Shown: in pieces, positions 57,383-64,000 of the stretch
Layout: each line of letters opens with the position of its first letter
Numbering within the stretch: the first letter of the stretch is position 1
Source of the DNA: Candidatus Woesearchaeota archaeon
GTDB lineage: Archaea; Nanobdellota; Nanobdellia; UBA10117; JABICX01
Assembly (NCBI GenBank): GCA_018652045.1
Contig: JABICX010000005.1
Span: 1-64,000 of the forward strand
Direction: 5' to 3'
Length of the DNA: 64,000 nt
The notes under the pieces: generated by a model
What the model was told of the DNA's origin: nothing
Databases searched by the model: none
Seen by the model: only the letters and a program-made list of their open reading frames with translations
Program-made: the position numbers and the translations under genes

Positions 57383-59059
57383 TTACTGATGGCCCCAGAT
57401 GAACGTTAATCTATCTTTTTCTTTCTTATCTAAACGGCAGAACCCAAAGCGTTCAAACTGAACCATTGTTCCAACTGTAAGATTAGATATGTTCCTTTCA
57501 GCAAAGCCACTTGTTGTCTTTCCATTTGTTAGAAGAACGTCTACGAGAATGTGATCAGTTGGCACCCATTGGATGATTGGTAGACCATACTTTGGCGCAG
57601 CGCCACTACATAGTACTTTTTTATGTATAACTCCGGGTTTCGCAGGTATAACTATGTTACAAAGACCTTTCAGTCTAACCTCTTGTTTGAGATGATCTAC
57701 CAGATCTTTTTTTTCTACGAAGAGGTGCTTACTGGCTTTAATCTGTCGAGTTTGCGGTTTATCTGGATGTATCTTAAGCTTTGCAAACTTGATGTTTGGC
57801 ATATGATCAATGTGTATCTTAACCGGATCTGCGACAAAAAAGTATCGAGGTGTAACTGGATCAATAATCTTTCTGTTAATGGCACCCAGTGTTTTTTCAT
57901 CAATTTTTGTAGGAGTCTTTGATAGACCGACTTGCTTTGCAAGCTCATAGAAAGTTTCCTTGACAAAACCACGTCGTTCTAGAGCTAGTAGAGTTGGCAT
58001 TCGAGGATCATCCCATCTAGCACCTTTTGAGACCATTGCGCGTAGTACTCTACCTTGTGATTTTTCTAATCCAGATACGTTGAAACGACCATATTGAATA
58101 TAATATTTATCTTTGAAACCAAGTAGTTTAGCGATATGTTTTTGCAATTCAATTCGTTCGTTTCCGAATTCATTGCTCCTTAGAACGTGTGTTATTCCAC
58201 ACCATTCTTCTTCACATGTGACTGCGAGATCATATGCTGGCCAAACGATGTATTTTGCTTTCTGTTTGTAGTGGGGTGTGAGATTGATTCTTGCAATAAC
58301 GGGGTCTCTAAGGGTAGCATTGTTCGCATCCATCTTTCCGATTAATCTTGTAGTGTATTCATTTTGCTTGAACTTACCTGCAAGCATCTTTTTCCATAAT
58401 TCCAGGTTCTGTTTCGTGGTTTGAGATCTGTGTTCACAAGCTTGTTTCTTTCTTCTGAGCTTTGAGATCTTATCTGCAGAACAAGCACAAAGATATGCTT
58501 GATTCTTGTTGAGTAGTTTCTCAATTTCTTTGTACATCTTTGGAATATCGTCGCTAACAAAGACGGTTTTTGAAGGTTTTATCGAAAGATAACGAAGGAT
58601 TCCATCTCTAAATGAATCAACTGCTTCTTGATTATCTTTGTCGGGGTTAGTGTCTTCGACACGTAATACACATTTGCCCTTATACTTTTGCGCATAGATA
58701 TAGTTGATTAGGAATGAAAGTGCGTGACCTGCAGTCATATAATTACTTGGACCAGGTGGCATTCTAGTAACTACTTTGCCCATAACTGCGCCAGGTAGTT
58801 CAGACAAGCCTCGTTCTTTCTTCTCACGATGGAAGAACTTTGGCCAGATTTTCTTAAGTAGAGACTTCTGTTTCTCAGCAGGTAGCTTGTTAATCTCTTT
58901 GATAGTTTCATGAATCTGTGGTACAATCTGCTTCATGTTGGCTTTTGCTTTAGGATCTTCGGCTAGAATCTTGCCAACAATCGCTCCAGGCTGTGCTTTT
59001 CCTTTGTGTTGGACTGCGTTAGCCAGAACATGTTTCTGAATAGTCTTCTTATCGACCAT
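57383..59059 (-). CDS. gltX: glutamyl-tRNA synthetase, archaeal type
   Basis: 558 residues. The archaeal/eukaryotic class I GlxRS layout: an N-terminal helical region (about 100 residues), the Rossmann fold (KVVTRMPPGPS, LRVEDTNPDK), ARWDDPRMPTLLALERRGF, and a beta-barrel anticodon domain. The class I HIGH region reads TAGH (YMTAGHA) rather than HIGH, and the KMSKS-like loop is GLEKSQGR. It probably charges tRNA-Glu and perhaps tRNA-Gln. It lies 30 bases downstream of tyrS on the same strand. Confidence 0.93.
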   Translation of the reverse strand: MVDKKTIQKHVLANAVQHKGKAQPGAIVGKILAEDPKAKANMKQIVPQIHETIKEINKLPAEKQKSLLKKIWPKFFHREKKERGLSELPGAVMGKVVTRMPPGPSNYMTAGHALSFLINYIYAQKYKGKCVLRVEDTNPDKDNQEAVDSFRDGILRYLSIKPSKTVFVSDDIPKMYKEIEKLLNKNQAYLCACSADKISKLRRKKQACEHRSQTTKQNLELWKKMLAGKFKQNEYTTRLIGKMDANNATLRDPVIARINLTPHYKQKAKYIVWPAYDLAVTCEEEWCGITHVLRSNEFGNERIELQKHIAKLLGFKDKYYIQYGRFNVSGLEKSQGRVLRAMVSKGARWDDPRMPTLLALERRGFVKETFYELAKQVGLSKTPTKIDEKTLGAINRKIIDPVTPRYFFVADPVKIHIDHMPNIKFAKLKIHPDKPQTRQIKASKHLFVEKKDLVDHLKQEVRLKGLCNIVIPAKPGVIHKKVLCSGAAPKYGLPIIQWVPTDHILVDVLLTNGKTTSGFAERNISNLTVGTMVQFERFGFCRLDKKEKDRLTFIWGHQ

Positions 59060-59089
59060 ATTTAGAATAGACTTGAGAAGTATTTAAGC

Positions 59090-60211
59090 TTAGCGAGTAA
59101 CTCGTAGTCGTTGTAGTTCAGTAAGCATCTTATTGTATTTTGGTTTTGCAAAGTGGTCTCTTGCAGGTTTAAGAATCTCTACCAGCGCTTCAGCTACAGC
59201 ATTCTTTAGGTCCATTGGGTGTATTTTGTTTTGTCCGTATGCTCGCGTTAGATCTGAATATGAGTTGAAGGTTATGTTTCCACCAAACTTTTCAGGGCGT
59301 TTGATTACAAGTTTAGGTCTGCATCTAAATACAATGTGCTTTGTCCAATCAAGTACAGGATTAAATCCAACTTCACCAGCAGGACAGAAAGCTTTTTCCA
59401 TCTTTCTACGAATGTCTGCTTCAGAATCGTGTATGAATACTGCAGAGTCTGGAATTGACTTGCTCATCTTCATAGTACTCCATATCTCCTGTAGTTTGTC
59501 TTTTGGTACTGGCCACATCGGAGGCTTTTGCAGACCTAAGACAAGATGATGTTGGATTGTAACTGGTTTGATCTGTTTACCTTTTACTATAAGTGGATTT
59601 GTACTGATCTTTAGCGCGACATCTCTAGCAACTACATGCGCTTTTCTTTGATCCATACCTGCGTGTGCAATATGTAATCCTTGAGCAAAGATGTCTGCAA
59701 CTTGCATTGGTGGGTAGAAGTACTTTGCTAGATCATGATCTTCACCTTCTTTTCGACCCATGATCGTAATAGATCGCTTTGCTCTTCCAACAGACATATG
59801 CTTAGCTACGTCAATCATTGTCTGCCAGTATAAGTCATTGTTGTGGTAAAGCTGTGATCCCAGTACAAACTTGATCTTACTGGTGTCTGCGCCCATTATC
59901 TTGGCGCTGATCTTCATACCTTCCTTAAAGTAACCTACAGCGACCCTCTGAATCGTAGCCATATCTCCACCAAGTTTGTTATTAATCCAGCTATGCCAGT
60001 CTGCTAAGAATATACTGCATTGGACACCTGCTTTTTGTAAGTCTGCGATTACTGCTCCAGCCATTAGACCTGTACCTAAGTGTATAAGACCCGATATCTC
60101 GAAGCCAATATAGTGCTTTAATTGTATCTTTGAAGCAAGTAGTTTTTTTAGATCTTCTGGTTTGAATATCTCTTCAACAGGTGCTCTTGCAATCAAACTA
60201 AATTTATCCAT
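59090..60211 (-). CDS. tyrS: tyrosyl-tRNA synthetase
   Basis: 373 residues. Archaeal/eukaryotic TyrRS marks are seen: YIGFEISGLIHLGT (HIGH variant HLGT), the Tyr/Gln/Asp pocket region around FYPPMQVADIF and HAGMDQRKAH, and KMSKS. Archaeal TyrRS enzymes are often about 310-330 residues, so the extra length is mostly C-terminal (basic). It charges tRNA-Tyr, which lies 420 bases upstream on the same strand inside a winged-helix frame. tyrS and gltX may be one operon with those genes. Confidence 0.96.
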   Translation of the reverse strand: MDKFSLIARAPVEEIFKPEDLKKLLASKIQLKHYIGFEISGLIHLGTGLMAGAVIADLQKAGVQCSIFLADWHSWINNKLGGDMATIQRVAVGYFKEGMKISAKIMGADTSKIKFVLGSQLYHNNDLYWQTMIDVAKHMSVGRAKRSITIMGRKEGEDHDLAKYFYPPMQVADIFAQGLHIAHAGMDQRKAHVVARDVALKISTNPLIVKGKQIKPVTIQHHLVLGLQKPPMWPVPKDKLQEIWSTMKMSKSIPDSAVFIHDSEADIRRKMEKAFCPAGEVGFNPVLDWTKHIVFRCRPKLVIKRPEKFGGNITFNSYSDLTRAYGQNKIHPMDLKNAVAEALVEILKPARDHFAKPKYNKMLTELQRLRVTR

Positions 60212-60254
60212 TTTATATTATCTCCTCACTTTTTATTAAGCTTTACTTAAATTA

Positions 60255-60602
60255 TCAAGCGTTAGGATTAGCTTGTATAACCCTAACGCCTTTGCGGTTC
60301 ATTGATATTGTGATATCAATGTTTCTGATTCCGCTCTGGTTAAGCTCCTCGGTTTTTAGATGGTAGTCAAAACCGTTGTTGTCTACAGTTGTATGTGGCT
60401 CTCTCCACAAACTCTTGTGCGGGATCTGTTCTGCTCTAGTTGAGAGTTCATCAAATAACTCTTCCGGATTTCCGTTTACGTATATCCGTCTACAGTCGTT
60501 GATATGGTCCTCAGTTATATCCAATCCCTTGACAAGTTTGGAGCTCTCTGCGAAGTTTTGATGTCGTTTCCATGCTTCGCTTACTTTTTGTTTCAAATTC
60601 AT
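60255..60602 (-). CDS. hypothetical protein between tRNA-Tyr and tyrS
   Basis: 115 residues, soluble. A helical N terminus (NLKQKVSEAWKRHQNF) is followed by a beta-rich part (HTTVDNNGFDYHLKTEEL, DITISMNRKGVRVI). GGAGG lies before the ATG, which overlaps the upstream frame's stop as ATGA. The family is not recognised and no motif is visible. Its position directly between the tRNA-Tyr-bearing frame and tyrS makes a role in tRNA or translation possible, by context only. Confidence 0.6.
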   Translation of the reverse strand: MNLKQKVSEAWKRHQNFAESSKLVKGLDITEDHINDCRRIYVNGNPEELFDELSTRAEQIPHKSLWREPHTTVDNNGFDYHLKTEELNQSGIRNIDITISMNRKGVRVIQANPNA

Positions 60603-60940
60603 TTCGTGTTTCCTCCTGCCTTTCGGCGAGTCCCGAGAGCAGGATTTGCACCTACAACCTTGCGGTTTACAGCCGCCTGCTCTACTGTTGAGCTACCTCG
60701 GGATAGTATTTCACCTATTTTTGTTAGCGTGATCGTTGAATCAAATAAAACTGCGCCAGAATCTCTTAGCTTTCGAGTATTGTGCCAGACTGTAGATTTT
60801 GGTATGTTGTTTTTAGAGCTGAAGCTAGATACAAATTGTGTTGTGTTTAGATCAGTCTGAGAGATTTCTAGAAGTAGTCTTTGTTGGAGATCGCTAAGTC
60901 TAGCTAAAGAGCATAATTGACGTATGATACGGAGAATCAC
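60599..60940 (-). CDS. winged-helix protein whose frame runs through tRNA-Tyr
   Basis: 113 residues from GTG at 60940. Residues about 1-78 look like a winged-helix/MarR-type domain (SDLQQRLLLEISQ, STVWHNTRKLRDSGAVL, LTKIGEIL). With no stop, the frame then passes through the whole tRNA-Tyr gene and ends at a TGA overlapping the ATG of the next gene. The last 35 residues are thus a translation of the tRNA (AAVNRKVVGANPA is characteristic). Either the protein is made from uncut transcripts with a tRNA-derived tail, or tRNA processing removes its end. Probably a DNA-binding regulator. Confidence 0.55.
   Translation of the reverse strand: MILRIIRQLCSLARLSDLQQRLLLEISQTDLNTTQFVSSFSSKNNIPKSTVWHNTRKLRDSGAVLFDSTITLTKIGEILSRGSSTVEQAAVNRKVVGANPALGTRRKAGGNTK
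60631..60702 (-). tRNA. tRNA-Tyr (GUA)
   Basis: 72 bases, no intron, CCA not encoded. Acceptor CCCGAGG pairs with TCTCGGG (one wobble), giving the archaeal Tyr identity pair C1-G72 with discriminator A73. Anticodon loop CTGTAAA gives GTA. The D loop reads AACAGTA (AG in place of GG at 18-19) and the T loop TGCAAAT (G at position 55 instead of U). It lies inside the winged-helix frame and upstream of tyrS. Confidence 0.93.
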
Positions 60941-61065
60941 CTACAAAACTAATAGGGATGGTTACAGCTAGACGCGTTTCCTCGGATGGTTGTTAGCTGT
61001 ATATTTGTCATGAAAATAGTTAGATTTGGAGGTTTATAAGGCTTTTGTGCAACGTTTATTGCACA

Positions 61066-61626
61066 TTAATCCAAGAATGGTGTGAGATCTTCATCAAGTC
61101 CTACGAGTTTTTCTTTGATGTTAAGCTGCTTGTTTTCCCAGAGAGCCAGTAGGAAGAGAAGGTCAGATAATTTGTTTATGTATGTTAGAATGCGGGGATT
61201 AACCTCTTTTTCTTGGCTATGTTGTACTAGTTGAGTCTCTGCGCGTCTACAGATTGTTCTTGCAACATGTAATTCTGCCGCAGAAGGTGCTCCGCCAGGA
61301 AGAACAAACTTAGTTAGTTTAGGCAGTTTTTCTTCTAGAGCTGTGATGAGATTCTTTAGAAAGTCAATGTCTTCCACTGAGATTCGGTTCTGTTTCGTAA
61401 ACGGTGGAGTTGATAGATCTGCGCCGAGCTTGAAAAGTTCGTGTTGGATTTTATCTAAAATGTCTCGTGTTTTTTTGTTGACCTCCAGAGTTAAGATAAC
61501 ACCCAGTTGTGAGTTAAGCTCGTCAATAACACCAATAGAGGTTATACTGGTGCAGCACTTGTCTTTTTTGTCGCCTATGCTATTTGTAGTTTCACCTGTG
61601 TCCCCTTTACCTGTAGAAATTACCAT
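61066..61626 (-). CDS. pduO: ATP:cob(I)alamin adenosyltransferase, PduO type
   Basis: 186 residues with the PduO signatures: TGKGDTGETT (ATP loop) at the N terminus, GVIDELNSQLG, and the C-terminal FVLPGGAPSAAELHVARTICRRAE. It transfers the adenosyl group of ATP to cob(I)alamin, giving coenzyme B12. Eleven bases separate it from the upstream class II ribonucleotide reductase gene, which needs that cofactor, so they form a functional pair. The host presumably salvages cobalamin or a precursor. Confidence 0.94.
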   Translation of the reverse strand: MVISTGKGDTGETTNSIGDKKDKCCTSITSIGVIDELNSQLGVILTLEVNKKTRDILDKIQHELFKLGADLSTPPFTKQNRISVEDIDFLKNLITALEEKLPKLTKFVLPGGAPSAAELHVARTICRRAETQLVQHSQEKEVNPRILTYINKLSDLLFLLALWENKQLNIKEKLVGLDEDLTPFLD

Positions 61627-61637
61627 TTAGTTAACCT

Positions 61638-63866
61638 CTAACCACACTTACTAAACCCACAGTTGTGGCATTTCGAACACCCTTCTTCATGTATTAATGG
61701 TCCACTGCAGTCTGGACAGACTCCAACAACGTTTCCTTTTGGCTTCTTTTTACCATTCATGAATTCACTTAGTGTTGCAACATCTTGTACTACTTCTTCG
61801 CTACTTGCTCCAATCTTCTTTTTTATTGCTTTAGCAATAGCATCGGGACAGGATAATACAAGTCCTTCTGGCTGCCAACATGGAGCTGGACAGCGTATAC
61901 CTTCAAGCTGCGCAACAATCTGCTCTGTGCGAATACCTGTTTGCATCGCAAGTGAGATTAGCCGACCAATCGCCTCTGTTTGGGTTGCTGCGCAACCTCC
62001 AGACCTGCCGAGTCGCGCAAAGACCTCTAGAGGTCCTTCTTCATCTTCATTGATTGTAACATATAGACTTCCGCACCCAGTACCTACTTTGTTAGTTATA
62101 CCTTGAACTGTATTTTTTCGTTCACGCATCTTTTTTGGAGTTTCTTCAAGTACTTCTTTTTTCTTTTTACCAATATCAATAACTTGTATACTACGACTAC
62201 CATCTCGATAGACTGTCAGACCTTTACAGTCTTGATCATATGCTAACATGTAAGCATTTTCAATATCCTCTTTTGTTGCAGAGTTTGGAAAGTTGATGGT
62301 TTTAGACACAGCATTGTCTGTGTACTTCTGAAATGCGGCTTGCATCTTGACGTGCCATTCAGGTGATATATCGTGTGATGTGACAAAGACCTCTCGAACA
62401 TCTGCAGGTATTTCTTCGATCTTCTGTATCGATCCAGAATCTGCGACTTTTTCCATAAGTTCTTTAGAGTAGAATCCTCGGCTCTTTGCTATCTCTTCGA
62501 AAAGTTCATTAACATAAAGTAGGCCTTCTTTCTCAAGAACATTCTTTCTGAAAACCAGTGAGAAGAAAGGTTCTATACCGGAAGATGCATTTGCAATCAT
62601 ACTGATCGTTCCTGTTGGTGCGATAGTTGTTACTGTTGCATTGCGCATGTGTTTAATACCCTTTTCAGGGAATACGCTTTTATCATAGTTTGTGAAATTG
62701 CCTCGGACTTTTGCAAGTTCAGTAGACGCTTTTTTACCTTCATCCCGTACAAACTTCATAACCTGTAGCGCAGTTTTCACACCTTTTTCTGAGTTGTACG
62801 GTATTCCAAGTTTGATTAGCATATCTGCGAAACCCATAACACCCATACCAATCTTTCTATTTGCTTTTGTGTTATCTTCGATCTGCTTTAATGGAAAGTT
62901 ATTCATGTCAATAACATTGTCTAAGAAATGAACTGCTGCCCAAGTAACCTTGCCGAGATGGTCAAAGTCGATCTTGCCCGTCTTAACCATATTTGATAGA
63001 TTAATTGATCCTAAGTTACAAGACTCGTAAGGTAAAAGTGGTTGTTCTCCACAAGGATTTGTGCTTTCTAATCGTCCGACCTTTGGAGTTGGATTGTACT
63101 TGTTGATTCTATCGATAAATATAATACCGGGCTCACCATTGCGCCATGCACCATCCACGATCTTATCAAAGACCTCTCTCGCATTTAGTTTACCGACGGG
63201 TTTGCCATAGCGCGGGTTTAATAAATCGTAATCTGCTTTTTTCTTTACTGCTTGCATAAAAGTGTCCGTTAGTGCAACAGAGAGATTGAAGTTGTTAACT
63301 GAGACTTCATCTTCTTTACAGGTTATAAACTCCATAATGTCTGGATGGTCCACATTTAATATACCCATGTTTGCACCACGTCGTTTACCACCTTGTTTGA
63401 TTACCTCTGTGCTTGCATTGAAGACTTTCATAAACGAGACTGGCCCAGATGCAACACCTTTGGTTGAGTGTACGAGGTCGTTCTTTGGTCGTAGGTGTGA
63501 GAAGTTGAAACCAGTTCCACCTCCACTTTGGTGAATTAGTGCAGTGTGTTTGATTGAGTCATATATATCAGACATACTGTCTTCAACCGGTAGGACAAAG
63601 CAGGCAGCTAGCTGTTGTAGCTTGTTTCCTGCGTTCATGAGTGTTGGAGAATTTGGCATGAAATCTAATGTAGACATAATCTTGTAGAATTCTTGTTCCG
63701 CTGTTTTAGGATCTTGACCATATGATTTATCTGCGAGAGATATATTCTTCGCAACTCTTCTAAAAAGCTGTTCAGGAGTTTCGTTGACTTTTCCATGATC
63801 GTCACGTAGCAGATATCGATGAGTTAGTACGCTAAGCGAGTTTTCAGGGAGATTTAGGGATGCCAT
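61638..63866 (-). CDS. nrdJ: class II (adenosylcobalamin-dependent) ribonucleotide reductase
   Basis: About 742 residues from the ATG at 63866 ([19 protein letters not shown]); the frame is open to a TTG seven codons earlier. The radical site motif [18 protein letters not shown] is present with the cysteine pair partner in [11 protein letters not shown] and the [15 protein letters not shown] region. There is no ATP-cone. The C terminus holds a redox Cys pair region (CPAPCW) and a zinc ribbon (CPDC...CSKCHNC). It reduces ribonucleotides to deoxyribonucleotides without oxygen dependence. Confidence 0.96.
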   Translation of the reverse strand: MASLNLPENSLSVLTHRYLLRDDHGKVNETPEQLFRRVAKNISLADKSYGQDPKTAEQEFYKIMSTLDFMPNSPTLMNAGNKLQQLAACFVLPVEDSMSDIYDSIKHTALIHQSGGGTGFNFSHLRPKNDLVHSTKGVASGPVSFMKVFNASTEVIKQGGKRRGANMGILNVDHPDIMEFITCKEDEVSVNNFNLSVALTDTFMQAVKKKADYDLLNPRYGKPVGKLNAREVFDKIVDGAWRNGEPGIIFIDRINKYNPTPKVGRLESTNPCGEQPLLPYESCNLGSINLSNMVKTGKIDFDHLGKVTWAAVHFLDNVIDMNNFPLKQIEDNTKANRKIGMGVMGFADMLIKLGIPYNSEKGVKTALQVMKFVRDEGKKASTELAKVRGNFTNYDKSVFPEKGIKHMRNATVTTIAPTGTISMIANASSGIEPFFSLVFRKNVLEKEGLLYVNELFEEIAKSRGFYSKELMEKVADSGSIQKIEEIPADVREVFVTSHDISPEWHVKMQAAFQKYTDNAVSKTINFPNSATKEDIENAYMLAYDQDCKGLTVYRDGSRSIQVIDIGKKKKEVLEETPKKMRERKNTVQGITNKVGTGCGSLYVTINEDEEGPLEVFARLGRSGGCAATQTEAIGRLISLAMQTGIRTEQIVAQLEGIRCPAPCWQPEGLVLSCPDAIAKAIKKKIGASSEEVVQDVATLSEFMNGKKKPKGNVVGVCPDCSGPLIHEEGCSKCHNCGFSKCG

Positions 63867-64000
63867 ATTAAAATCAAAAACGCACAACTGCGTTATGACG
63901 CTCCAGTAGAGGAGATCTAAAATTTAACACGCGACTTTTAAAAGAATTTATCTGGTATACGAGCCACTTTTTATAAATCTGTGTTTCTTGTTCAGGGGAG
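63867..64000 (-). promoter_or_regulatory. upstream region of nrdJ at the window edge
   Basis: No gene is visible. Two AT-rich TATA-like stretches (about 63936-63945, CTTTTAAAAG, and 63967-63976, TTTTTATAAA) could drive nrdJ on the minus strand or a gene beyond the edge on plus. GGAGATC and a short CTCC/GGAG stem near 63911-63924 precede the reading frame. Confidence 0.35.

Noticed and set aside
61638-64000. Possible cobalamin riboswitch before nrdJ
   Set aside because: The visible 130 bases upstream show no B12-box-like sequence or large fold, and such switches are not expected in archaea.

Overview
The window looks like a chromosomal segment of a small-celled DPANN archaeon, probably of the Woesearchaeota/Pacearchaeota (Nanoarchaeota sensu lato) group. 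Seen directly: archaeal-type ribosomal proteins (L15e, L7Ae, S28e, L24e, S2), RpoK, exosome, proteasome alpha, SBDS, RNase P proteins, EndA, archaeal-type GlyRS/TyrRS/GluRS, many TATA boxes about 25 bases upstream of start codons (leaderless genes), and a large load of exported, sequon-rich proteins. The exact lineage is inference. No rRNA, CRISPR array, transposase or phage gene was seen, and no gene-free stretch exceeds 300 bases.

Layout. (1) 1-21 kb: tRNA-Arg, then a run of envelope genes: secreted or anchored beta-sandwich proteins (1212, 4346, 6942), a membrane-tethered transglutaminase-like protein (6062), a tethered HExxH protein (9483), a Cys-rich anchored protein (12491), and three paralogues (15338, 16572, 17394). 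RNase Z, EndA and a GNAT acetyltransferase are embedded among them. (2) 20-43.5 kb: more surface proteins (CopC-like, fibronectin-like with a PGF-pre-PGF domain, a 1003-residue secreted protein, an ITG-motif pair, a DNDxDG protein, a subtilase, and a 1934-residue Cys/Trp-repeat giant), plus a membrane/winged-helix pair, GlyRS, and a site-2 protease with an overlapping 59-residue zinc-ribbon gene. (3) 43.5-55 kb: housekeeping, mainly RNA processing and translation: L15e-Rpp30-radical SAM on plus; Ca2+ exchanger-beta-CASP nuclease on minus; and the long minus-strand cluster L7Ae-S28e-L24e-Pop5-PsmA-SBDS-Rrp4-Rrp41-Rrp42-RpoK-S2-DUF192. (4) 55-64 kb: a Pro-rich anchored protein, a degenerate Nudix protein, GluRS, TyrRS and tRNA-Tyr, then a cobalamin adenosyltransferase next to a class II (B12-dependent) ribonucleotide reductase.

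How it fits together. About 18 exported proteins with a transglutaminase fold, a subtilase, a tethered metalloprotease-like protein and an intramembrane protease suggest a locus for building and remodelling the cell surface. Recurring signals tie it together: a juxtamembrane ITG motif (with a stricter C-terminal form in three proteins), intergenic double-hairpin elements placed right after surface-gene stop codons, and a shared GGAGTCGGCGA hairpin. The housekeeping half processes RNA: RNase P (Rpp30, Pop5), EndA, RNase Z, exosome and a beta-CASP nuclease. The most unusual single locus is a winged-helix reading frame that runs in frame through a tRNA-Tyr gene upstream of tyrS.
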